From contig CAMLMV010000009.1 of assembly GCA_946481275.1 (NCBI GenBank), positions 112,101 to 176,100 on the forward strand: a stretch of DNA of 64,000 nt, read 5' to 3'. The notes beneath the pieces were generated by a model, which was given only the letters and a program-made list of their open reading frames with translations, was not told where the DNA came from and made no database searches. The stretch comes from an uncultured Massilia sp. GTDB taxonomy: Bacteria; Pseudomonadota; Gammaproteobacteria; Burkholderiales; Burkholderiaceae. The position numbers and the translations under genes were made by a program. Positions 55,501 to 62,713 of the stretch are shown one piece after another; within the stretch, counting starts at the first letter, position 1; every line of letters begins with the position of its first letter.

Positions 55501-56742
55501 GATGGGGACCTGCCGCGCTTCGTCGTCGGCGACCCGACCCGGCTGCGCCAGATCCTCGTGAACCTCGTCGGCAACGCCTTCAAGTTCACCGAGAGCGGCT
55601 CGGTCACCGTGCGCGTCGAGCGCCGTCCGGAAGACCAGCACGACCGCGCGGGCCGCAACATGATCCGCTTCTCGGTGGAAGACACGGGCATCGGCATCGC
55701 GCCGGACGCCTTGCCGCGCCTGTTCCAGAAATTCGAACAGGCCGACGCGACGACGACGCGCCGCTACGGCGGCACGGGCCTGGGGCTGGCGATCTGCCGC
55801 CAGCTCGTCGAACTGATGGGCGGCACGATCGGCGTCGCCAGCACGCCGGGCGTCGGTTCCACGTTCAGCTTCGTGCTGCCGCTGGCGGACGGCGTGCAGC
55901 CGCACTCCGTCGTCGACCAGCCGCGCGCGCCGCACACGCACCGCCTGCGCGTGCTGTGCGCGGAAGACTATCCTACCAACCAGATCATCGTGCGCATGAT
56001 GCTCGAGGAACTGGGCCACCAGGTCGACGTCGTCGAGAACGGCCTGCTGGCCGTGATGGCCTGCGCGCGCACGCGCTACGACCTGATCCTGATGGACGGC
56101 CGCATGCCCGAGATGGACGGCGCGACGGCGACGCGCCTGATCCGCGCCGGCGGCCCGCTGGAAGCGCCCGTGCTGGACCAGCACCTGATGATCGTCGCGC
56201 TCACCGCGAACGTCAGCGAGGAAGACCGCACGCGCTACCTGGCCTGCGGCATGGACGCCTTCATCACCAAGCCGATCGACGACACGCAGCTCCACTACCA
56301 TCTCACGCGCGCCATCGAGCGCCAGCTGCAGCGCGGCATCGAGCTCGCGCCGATGCCGGAAGCGTCCGCGCGCACGCCGTCCACGGCCGAACTGGACGCG
56401 ATGTTCGACGTGCCGGGCGATGCCGTTCCGCCCGCCGCACCGCCGCCTCCCCCGATCCGGCGCGCAAGCGACCTGAAGGGCCGCCTGCGCGGCGCCTTCC
56501 TGGCCGACCTGCCGCGCCGCCGCATCGAACTGGACAAGGCGCTGGAGGCGGGCGACCACGATACGGCCGGGCGCGTCCTGCACGGCATGAAGGGCAGCGC
56601 CGGCTACCTGGGCGAGGATGGCCTGCGCGCGCTGTGCGCCGAACTCGAGGCCCTGGCGGACGCGGGCCAGCTCGACGCCGTGCGCGCCGGCCTGCCGCGC
56701 CTGTGGGACCTGCTGGCCCGCTTCGAGGCGGCGCCCGCCTGA
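52519..56742 (+). CDS. Hybrid sensor histidine kinase with two-component regulator propeller, receiver and HPt
   Basis: The protein has 1407 residues with a signal peptide (LFLLVALLWIGLAQA). Two seven-bladed-type propellers are made of repeated WIGTxxGLDRYDPxTGxF units (~30-660). A Y_Y_Y domain comes before the single transmembrane helix (~795-815). A coiled coil, HisKA (ANMSHEMRTPLAGVIGML, His ~901), HATPase (DTGIGIAPDAL, GTGLGLAICRQL), receiver (LILMDGRMPEMDG, Asp ~1191) and HPt (VLHGMKGSAGYLGE, His ~1354) follow. This is a full phosphorelay in one polypeptide. The signal is perhaps an extracellular carbohydrate or other ligand bound by the propeller. A short receiver protein gene follows 64 bp on. 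Confidence 0.93.
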   Translation: MRRWLFLLVALLWIGLAQAAPTPTLRFEHLSVDDGLAQESVLSIVQDPDGFMWFGTQSGLSRYDGYRFTNFRNVVGDPKTLANNWVRVLYVDRKGRLWIGTDGGLDRYEPKTGTFTHFLPDESAKRGNGNRHIRAILDDGKEGLWLATADGLQHFDIATGRFDTWHHVPGVPDSLASDKLTALARSRDGRLWIGTAAGLDSLDPERMHFRHHPSPRGGKYDFVQTLMVDAGQGLWVGSMGGLERLPLGPKGEVRTFGADDGMPPGEISVLYEDAERQVWVGSHDRGLYRWLPALGRFERHPHRITDSYSLGDNQVTALYGDRVGTFWVGTWYGGVSRADMGSGGFARIVRGDDTPLALEDNKVRGIVGEGAGRLWLATNGGLHLFDPATGADQAWRLAPVEAGLSGDAMATSVALGRDGTVWVGTRNGLAHFDPKTGRFTRRALSTDDVDANYVRNVHVTRDGTLWAASRGGLHRIAPDGKLTTYQHDPTAAASLADNIVRPMLEDRHGRFWVGTFDGLDLLDRATGKFRHFRHDPDDPTSLSHDEVHYLLEDRRGDLWVGTAVGLNRMVIGADGTPRFQRYTVRDGMADDVVAAMQEDLDGFIWVSSSSGLHRLDPSSGAWRNYNATDGTIEGAYFDASALRLADGTLYFGGNNGITAFNPRALHDNLIAPRAVITGLQIFGQPWQDVRPGMLPGPIERLSGITLTPQDSVFSLEFSALHFAAPGRNRFAYRLVGFDQDWIGVDAGKRFATYTNLDPGSYTFQVRAANKDGVWSDAAATLEVTVLPPYWKTWWFRTLCALVVIGCGYGAYRIRVDVLRRQKAMLEQQVSARTERIEQQNRLLERQTEELREQERQVRRRTNELALANDALQENEERLYQAKQRAEDATRQKSEFLANMSHEMRTPLAGVIGMLGFALRDTALRDSTREQILRGQANAQSLLAIINDLLDFSKIEAGKLTIENIDFALDESIAHVATLFEEQAGAHSVGFAVRLDGDLPRFVVGDPTRLRQILVNLVGNAFKFTESGSVTVRVERRPEDQHDRAGRNMIRFSVEDTGIGIAPDALPRLFQKFEQADATTTRRYGGTGLGLAICRQLVELMGGTIGVASTPGVGSTFSFVLPLADGVQPHSVVDQPRAPHTHRLRVLCAEDYPTNQIIVRMMLEELGHQVDVVENGLLAVMACARTRYDLILMDGRMPEMDGATATRLIRAGGPLEAPVLDQHLMIVALTANVSEEDRTRYLACGMDAFITKPIDDTQLHYHLTRAIERQLQRGIELAPMPEASARTPSTAELDAMFDVPGDAVPPAAPPPPPIRRASDLKGRLRGAFLADLPRRRIELDKALEAGDHDTAGRVLHGMKGSAGYLGEDGLRALCAELEALADAGQLDAVRAGLPRLWDLLARFEAAPA

Positions 56743-56806
56743 ATCGTGCGCGTCCCTCACTATCTGTATAATTGCCATTTAACAATTGCGACACAATGGG
56801 GCAGGG

Positions 56807-57502
56807 ATGAAGGTATTGATAGTCGACGATGACGTGGTGTCGCGCATGATGCTGATGCACATGATCGACAGCACCGCGAGCGGCGTATTCGACGTGCTGG
56901 AAGCGGAGGATGGCGAAGACGCCTGGGCGCAGCTGGATGGCGGTGCGGAGCCCGCGCTGCTGTTCTGCGACCTGCGCATGCCGCGCCTGTCCGGCATGGA
57001 ATTGCTGGCGCGCGTGAAAGCGGACGCGCGCTTCACCGGCCTGCCGTTCGTCCTCGTCTCGGCCGCGGCCGACGGCGCGACGATGGAGCAGGCGCTGTCG
57101 CTCGGCGCTGACGGCTACATCGTCAAGCCGTTCGACGCCGCGCGCGTCGCGCAGCACCTGCAACCCCTGATGCGCGCGCCGGACGAGCAACCCGACGCCA
57201 CCCTGCGCCGCCTCGGCATCGACGCCACGCGCCTGCTGCTGTACCTCGGGGGCCTGCAGCGCCAGCTCGTCAGCGCCGGCACCGACCTGGCCGCGCTGCT
57301 GGCCACGAGCCAGCTCGACGCCGCCCGCGCCCACCTCGCGCGCCTGTGCGAGGGCTGCCGCACGCTGGGCCTGCACGGCGCTGCGAACGGCTTCGACGCC
57401 TTGCGCTCCGCCCCCGACGGCGCCGCCCTGACGCGCGAACTGGAAGCCGCGCACCGCGCCGTCCTGCGCCAGACCGACGCCACCCGGCACCTGGCCATGT
57501 AA
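56807..57502 (+). CDS. Response regulator with C-terminal HPt-like helical domain
   Basis: The protein has 231 residues from the ATG at 56807 (GGGGCAGGG upstream). The receiver has VDDDVVSR, LFCDLRMPRLSG (Asp) and VKPFDAARV (Lys). The C-terminal ~100 residues are Ala/Leu-rich helices without a DNA-binding domain. They may form a bundle resembling an HPt domain, but there is no clear histidine motif. It probably receives phosphate from the hybrid kinase directly upstream. Confidence 0.8.
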   Translation: MKVLIVDDDVVSRMMLMHMIDSTASGVFDVLEAEDGEDAWAQLDGGAEPALLFCDLRMPRLSGMELLARVKADARFTGLPFVLVSAAADGATMEQALSLGADGYIVKPFDAARVAQHLQPLMRAPDEQPDATLRRLGIDATRLLLYLGGLQRQLVSAGTDLAALLATSQLDAARAHLARLCEGCRTLGLHGAANGFDALRSAPDGAALTRELEAAHRAVLRQTDATRHLAM

Positions 57503-57801
57503 CAGGTCGCGCCTGTCCGCAACGTTACATTCCTGTTGGAAAACGGGAAAAATTGTTGTAAAAAATGTTGTAAATCACCCCTCCACACGGTTGCGGAATC
57601 CGGCATACTGATCCTTTGCCGTGGCCGGCATGCAGCACCTCCCAGGCAGAACGGCAACTTGTCGGGCGTCTTTTTTGCCCCGTACGGACCACGCCAAGCG
57701 CGCGCCGTCCGTCACGAGCTTGTCATTAAAATAGCCCCCTTTTTACGGCAGCGCAGAACTGTCGGGATGGACTTTGACCAGGGATTGCATGAGCGAGGAC
57801 T
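57503..57801. other. Intergenic region between the response regulator and PAS hybrid kinase genes
   Basis: These 299 bp hold no supportable gene. Near 57550-57575 there is an AT-rich stretch with two close TGTTGTAAA copies, and near 57645-57675 a GGGC/GCCC pair around a T-rich stretch. Promoter elements for the next gene are likely here but not certain. Confidence 0.4.
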
Positions 57802-59919
57802 ATGAAGACCACGGTTTCCCCCAGCCTGACCTTTCTTACCGGCGGCGGCCAGATGGCCGCGCGTATCGCCGCATATGACTGGCGCGCCACGCCACTCGGC
57901 CCCGTCGAGGACTGGCCCGCCGCACTGCGCACGGCCCTGGGCCTGGCGCTGAATTCCCGGTTCCCCACCTTGCTGTGCTGGGGCGCCGACCTGATCAGCT
58001 TTCACAACGACGCGTACACCCCGTTGCTCGGCGACAAGGCCGCGCTGGGCCGGCCGTGCCGCACGGTGTGGCCGGACGTGTGGGACGTCGTCGGACCGAT
58101 CGCGATGAAAGCCTATGCGGGCGAAGCCTGCCATCACGAAGACATGGCCGTGCTGGTCGAGCGCCACGGCTTTCCGGAACAGGCCTGGTTCACGTTCTCG
58201 TACAGCCCCGTGCGCGACGACGACGGCACCGTCGGCGGCATCCTGTGCACGGTGGTCGAGACGACGGGCAAGGTGCGCGCGCTGGCCTCGCTGCGCCAGA
58301 AGGAAGAGACGCTGCGCCGCCTGAACGAGGCGCTGACGCACCAGGTGGCGTCGCACGCGAGCGACCGCGAACGCCTGTGGCGCATCTCGCCCGACGTGAT
58401 GGCGGCCGCGTCGCTGGCGACGGGGCGCTTCCTCACCGTGAACCCCGCGTTTACCGCCAGTTTCGGCTGGAGTGCCGAGGAGGCGACCACGCGACCGTTC
58501 ATGGACATGGTCTACCCGGACGACCGCGAGGACGTCCTGCGGAAGATGCAGGTCCTGGCCGAGGGCACGCCGCTCGTCGGCTACGAAACGCGCGTGCTGC
58601 ACAAGGACGGCTCGTACCGCTGGGTGTCGTGGACGATCTCCCCGGAAGGCGAGTTGCTGTACGGCGTCGCGCGCGACATCACGGCGGAAAAGCACCAGGC
58701 CGACGCGCTGCGCCAGGCCGAGGAAGCGCTGCGCCAGTCGCAGAAGATGGAAGCCGTGGGCCAGCTCACGGGCGGTCTCGCGCACGATTTCAACAACATG
58801 CTGGCGGGCGTCACGGGCCACCTGGAACTGATGAAGCTGCGCCTGCGCATGGGCCAGAGCGGCGACCTGCTGACGCGCATCGACGCCGCCCTCGGCGTGA
58901 CCCAGCGCGCGGCCGCGCTCACGCACCGCCTGCTCGCCTTCTCGCGCCGCCAGGCCCTCGACCCGAAGCCGACGAGCGTCAACGCGCTCGTGATGTCGAT
59001 GACGGACCTGATCGAACGCGCGGCCGGCCCGTCGATCGCCGTGCGCACGCGCCTTGCCGCCGCGCTGTGGACGACCCTGTGCGACCCGAACCAGCTGGAA
59101 AGCGCGCTGCTGAACCTTGCGAACAATGCGCGCGATGCGATGCCGGAAGGCGGCCTGCTCGTCATCGAGACGGAGAACGTCACGTTGACACAAGCCCAGG
59201 CGCGCCGCCACGGCGACCTGCGGCCCGGAGAATACGTGCAGGTGAGCGTGCGCGACAACGGCGCCGGCATGGCGCCCGACGTCGTCGCGCGCGCGTTCGA
59301 CCCGTTCTTCACGACGAAGCCGATGGGGCAGGGGACCGGCCTGGGCCTGTCGATGGTGTACGGCTTCGCGCACCAGTCGGGCGGCAACGTGCGTATCGAA
59401 TCGCGGCCGGGGCAGGGGACGGAAGTGCGCCTGCTGCTGCCGCGCCACCTCGTGGAGACGCTGCCGGCGGCCAGCCCGGACGCCGAACCGCCGCTGGAAG
59501 CGGGCACCCGCAAGGGCGTCGTGATGGTGGTCGACGACGAGGCGGACATCCGCGCCGTGATGACCGAGGTGCTCGAATTGCAGGGCTACACGGTGCTCGT
59601 CGCCTGCGACGCGCCGCAGGCCCTGCGCCTGCTGAAAGACACGCGGCCGGACATGCTCGTGACGGACGTCGGCCTGCCCAACGGCATGAACGGCCGCCAG
59701 CTGGCCGACCACGTGCGCGTGCAATGGCCGCAACTCCCCGTGCTGATGGTGACCGGTTATGCGGAAAGCACGGTCATGAAGAACGAGAAGCTGCCCGCGC
59801 AGATGGAGATCCTGACCAAGCCGTTCGCGATGAATGCACTGGTGGACAAGGTCGGCTGCATGCTGGCGCAGGGTGTGGGTACCGAGGTGAATGCGGAGAC
59901 GGGGGCCGAAGCCGCCTGA
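57802..59919 (+). CDS. PAS-domain hybrid histidine kinase with C-terminal receiver
   Basis: The protein has 705 residues, cytoplasmic with no transmembrane helix. The N-terminal ~170 residues resemble the PAS/GAF-like region of bacteriophytochrome-associated hybrid kinases (YDWRATPLGPVEDWPAALRT). A PAS fold follows (~195-300, ending LLYGVARDITAEK). The HisKA/HWE-like segment is GGLAHDFNNMLAGVTGHLEL (His ~327), with HATPase (DNGAGMAPDVV, GTGLGLSMVYG) and a receiver (VDDEADIR, VTDVGLPNGMNG, Asp ~618). The AHDFNN type often lacks a dedicated DNA-binding partner. It follows the other signalling genes on the same strand. Confidence 0.9.
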   Translation: MKTTVSPSLTFLTGGGQMAARIAAYDWRATPLGPVEDWPAALRTALGLALNSRFPTLLCWGADLISFHNDAYTPLLGDKAALGRPCRTVWPDVWDVVGPIAMKAYAGEACHHEDMAVLVERHGFPEQAWFTFSYSPVRDDDGTVGGILCTVVETTGKVRALASLRQKEETLRRLNEALTHQVASHASDRERLWRISPDVMAAASLATGRFLTVNPAFTASFGWSAEEATTRPFMDMVYPDDREDVLRKMQVLAEGTPLVGYETRVLHKDGSYRWVSWTISPEGELLYGVARDITAEKHQADALRQAEEALRQSQKMEAVGQLTGGLAHDFNNMLAGVTGHLELMKLRLRMGQSGDLLTRIDAALGVTQRAAALTHRLLAFSRRQALDPKPTSVNALVMSMTDLIERAAGPSIAVRTRLAAALWTTLCDPNQLESALLNLANNARDAMPEGGLLVIETENVTLTQAQARRHGDLRPGEYVQVSVRDNGAGMAPDVVARAFDPFFTTKPMGQGTGLGLSMVYGFAHQSGGNVRIESRPGQGTEVRLLLPRHLVETLPAASPDAEPPLEAGTRKGVVMVVDDEADIRAVMTEVLELQGYTVLVACDAPQALRLLKDTRPDMLVTDVGLPNGMNGRQLADHVRVQWPQLPVLMVTGYAESTVMKNEKLPAQMEILTKPFAMNALVDKVGCMLAQGVGTEVNAETGAEAA

Positions 59920-59943
59920 GCGGCCCCGGCCCATCAGGCAGGA

Positions 59944-62142
59944 TCAGGCGGCCAGGTCGTTCCGGCCGTCGTCCAGCGTGACCAGTTCCCCGAACTGCAC
60001 GGTGCGCGTGGCGATGTCGTGGTACGCGCCCACGAGACCCATCTCGCCGCGCGCGATGCGCTCGCGCAGGAAGGCGCTGCCGGCGATGATCTCGTCCAGC
60101 GAGTTCTCGATGTTGCGGCGCGTGACCGCCTCCAGCATTGCCTTGCCCTCGGGCGGATGATGGGCGCCGCACTTGCACTGGTCGACGGCCTTGCGGATCT
60201 TGCCCGTGATCGCCCCCATGCTGTGCGCGCCTTCGTTCTGCAGCGCGAGGCCGATCGCGCCGCAGCTCGAGTGGCCCTTCACGACGATCAGCTTCGCGCC
60301 CAGTTTATGGGCGATCTCCAGGCTGCCGATGATTTCGCGGCTGATCACGTTGCCCGCGATGCGGATCGTCAGCAGGTCGCCCAGGCCGGCATCGAAAATG
60401 ATTTCCGGCGACGTGCGCGAGTCGATGCAGTTGACGACGACCGCCATCGGGTGCTGCCCGCCCGCCGTCGCTTCGACCTGGTGCAGATAGTATTTCTTCG
60501 TCGTGCGGCCCGCGCGGAAGCGCTCGTTGCCGTCGCGTAGCAGCTGCAACACCTCTTCCGGACGCAGTTTCTTCTGCGTGTCCTTGTCGAGAGCGGGAAC
60601 GAACTGGATCGGGTCGTGCAGGCTGTATTCGTCGCGCAGGCCCACGACGTTCAGCTTGACGTTGCGTTCCGCCGCGACGACGCGGTAGTCGTTGATGACT
60701 TCCAGCACGTCGTGGTCGATGTAGTCCGAGTTGGCCGCGTCGATCAGCACGTTCGCGTTCTCCGGGATTTCCCACAGCGCGCTCTTGATCGTGGCCTTGT
60801 TCAGGAACGACACCTGGTTCGGCAGTTCCATCTTGACGACTTCGCCGATGTGCAGGCGGTACTGTTCCATCGAGAACGGATTCTTGAAGTGGCTGCGCAT
60901 CAGGTAGAACAGGGCGGCGGCGAGGCCGATCAGCACGCCGGTGAGCAGGTCCGTCAGCACGATGGCGGCGACGGTGACGGCGAACGGCACGAATTGCGAC
61001 CAGCCCTTCTTGTACATGTCGCGGAACAGCGAGACCTTGGCCAGCTTGTAGCCGGTCACGATGAGGATAGCGGCCAGTGCGGCCAGCGGGATCAGGTTCA
61101 GCATGGGCGCCAGCACGAGCACGCTGGCGAGCAGCAGCAGGCCGTGGAAGATGGTCGACGCCTTCGTCCGGTTGTCGTTCTGGATGTTGACGGAACTGCG
61201 CACGATGACGGACGTGACGGGCAGGCCGCCCAGCAGGCCGGCGCAGATGTTGCCGACGCCTTGCGCGACGAGTTCGCGGTTCGTCGGCGTTTCGCGCTTG
61301 TGCGGATCGAGCTTGTCGACCGCTTCCACGTTCAGCAGCGTTTCCAGCGACGCGACGATGGCGATCGTGAAGCCGACGATCCAGACGTCGTGGTTCGCGA
61401 AATGGGCGAGGTTGGGGAAATGCAGGTAAGCGCCCAGGTTGCCGATATCGACGGGCGGAATATCGACGAGGTGTTCCGGATCGATACTCAGTGCAGGAAA
61501 GAAACGACTGAATGTCACATTCAGTGCAACACCCAATGCCACGACGAACAATGGCGCCGGCAGCAATTTAATGTTTTTTAATGGCGTCTTGTCCCAATAC
61601 ACCAGGATCAGCATCGACAGGAGCGCAATGATCATGGCGCCGGGCGTGATCGCATTGAAGGCGTGTGCAATGGCGGAAAACGTGTTTTCGCCATTGGCCT
61701 GCATGAATGAGGTTTCATCGGCCTGGTTGGCGTCGTAGCCGATTGCGTGCGGAATCTGTTTGAGAATGAGCAGAATGCCGATCGCCGCGAGTAATCCCTT
61801 GATCACATTCGAGGGGATGTAATTGGCGATAAAGCCGGCGCGGGCAAGACCCATTGCCAATTGCATTGCGCCGGCAATCAATATGGCCACGAGCAGGATT
61901 TCGAAGGCGCCGAGTTTCGTGATCGAGGCGAGGACGACGGCCGCCAGCCCCGCGGCGGGGCCGCTGACGCTCGTATGGGAACCGCTGATGGCACCGACGA
62001 CGATGCCGCCGATAATGCCGGAAATAACACCGGAAAACAGAGGGGCGCCCGAGGCGAGGGCAATACCGAGACACAGGGGCAAGGCGACAAGAAACACTAC
62101 TATGCCGGCCGGCAAATCGTACTTGAGGGTATTCGTATGCAT
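59944..62142 (-). CDS. SulP-family anion transporter fused to a beta-carbonic anhydrase
   Basis: The protein has 732 residues. The N-terminal ~420 residues form a SulP transporter (DLPAGIVVFLVALPLCLGIA, VSGPAAGLAAVV, GLLGGLPVTSVIVRSSVN in separate helices). A STAS-like linker follows (NQVSFLNKATIK... DAANSDYIDHDVLEVI). The C-terminus is a beta-carbonic anhydrase with CIDSRTSPE (Cys ~570, Asp, Arg) and GHSSCGAIG (His, Cys ~625). BicA-like SulP proteins carry bicarbonate, and the fused enzyme would interconvert it with CO2 at the membrane. This fusion is known in many Proteobacteria. The upstream region is rich in palindromes. Confidence 0.93.
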   Translation of the reverse strand: MHTNTLKYDLPAGIVVFLVALPLCLGIALASGAPLFSGVISGIIGGIVVGAISGSHTSVSGPAAGLAAVVLASITKLGAFEILLVAILIAGAMQLAMGLARAGFIANYIPSNVIKGLLAAIGILLILKQIPHAIGYDANQADETSFMQANGENTFSAIAHAFNAITPGAMIIALLSMLILVYWDKTPLKNIKLLPAPLFVVALGVALNVTFSRFFPALSIDPEHLVDIPPVDIGNLGAYLHFPNLAHFANHDVWIVGFTIAIVASLETLLNVEAVDKLDPHKRETPTNRELVAQGVGNICAGLLGGLPVTSVIVRSSVNIQNDNRTKASTIFHGLLLLASVLVLAPMLNLIPLAALAAILIVTGYKLAKVSLFRDMYKKGWSQFVPFAVTVAAIVLTDLLTGVLIGLAAALFYLMRSHFKNPFSMEQYRLHIGEVVKMELPNQVSFLNKATIKSALWEIPENANVLIDAANSDYIDHDVLEVINDYRVVAAERNVKLNVVGLRDEYSLHDPIQFVPALDKDTQKKLRPEEVLQLLRDGNERFRAGRTTKKYYLHQVEATAGGQHPMAVVVNCIDSRTSPEIIFDAGLGDLLTIRIAGNVISREIIGSLEIAHKLGAKLIVVKGHSSCGAIGLALQNEGAHSMGAITGKIRKAVDQCKCGAHHPPEGKAMLEAVTRRNIENSLDEIIAGSAFLRERIARGEMGLVGAYHDIATRTVQFGELVTLDDGRNDLAA

Positions 62143-62234
62143 GAGAATCTCGCGGAAGAACGATGGTTGTCAGTCAGAATGCGCGTAACTGTTTTGCGCA
62201 TGGCGATATAACGATTCACATCGGTGGATTGCCG

Positions 62235-62299
62235 ATGAATCGGGATTCATGAACGTTTGATTTGGGATGAATCAAAACGGTGCAATGCACCGTTTTGAT
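62235..62299. promoter_or_regulatory. Dyad cluster with a 29-bp palindrome upstream of the SulP fusion
   Basis: A 14-bp arm ATCAAAACGGTGCA (62271-62284) is followed by one base and its exact reverse complement (62286-62299). Next to it lies a dyad ATGAATC-GG-GATTCAT (62235-62250) and a further ATGAATC copy at 62268-62274. It lies about 90-160 bp before the minus-strand start at 62142 and may be an operator region. Confidence 0.6.
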
Positions 62300-62522
62300 G
62301 CATTTTCAGGAACGTCGATTGTTAAAACGACGGGTAAAAAATATAACATGCAGTTTGCAAATGCGTCCAGCATGAACATCAAAACGTTACAATTCTTTCG
62401 GTCGAATGGATTTGAATAAAAGCGGTTTTCCCCAGGTTATTTTTATTGCTTTGAATAACGCCGGATTGGGAATGTGTTAAACCTGCGAATGAGGTCGTAT
62501 AGACGTCCGGCGGCGCCGAACA

Positions 62523-62551
62523 TTGTGGGAGGAGCCTGCGTCCTGTAGAAT
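62523..62551 (+). promoter_or_regulatory. Promoter of tRNA-Arg
   Basis: TTGTGG (62523-62528) and TAGAAT (62546-62551) have 17-bp spacing and lie about 22 bp before the tRNA. Confidence 0.55.
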
Positions 62552-62573
62552 AGCTGGCTGCAGTACGCAGAGT

Positions 62574-62648
62574 GTCGCCATAGTACAATGGATAGTACAA
62601 GGTCCTCCTAAGACTTAGATGCAGGTTCGATTCCTGCTGGCGACACCA
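62574..62648 (+). tRNA. tRNA-Arg (anticodon CCU)
   Basis: A complete cloverleaf is present: acceptor GTCGCCA/TGGCGAC, D-arm stem GTAC/GTAC, anticodon stem AGGTC/GACTT with loop CTCCTAA (CCT), T-arm GCAGG-TTCGATT-CCTGC, discriminator A and an encoded CCA. Confidence 0.95.
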
Positions 62649-62713
62649 CTTCCACCGCCTCCCACACTTTTACGGAAGTCCGCGAACCGATCGGCATCGC
62701 GGCCGCTTACACC

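Larger units (their letters stand above)
62143..62573. other. Intergenic region between the SulP fusion and tRNA-Arg
   Basis: These 431 bp have no gene that I can support. The part near the SulP start carries the dyad cluster at 62235-62299. Further on the sequence is AT-rich and then becomes GC-rich before the tRNA promoter. Confidence 0.6.

Noticed and set aside
53640..56771. A 1043-codon plus-strand open frame in a different frame of the kinase
   Set aside because: It is an out-of-frame shadow of the kinase, with Arg/Gly/Pro-rich composition.
52480..56778. A 1432-codon open frame on the minus strand
   Set aside because: It lies wholly opposite the propeller hybrid kinase gene, is rich in Arg, Gln, His and Val, and shows no domain. 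Long antisense frames are expected in high-GC coding DNA.
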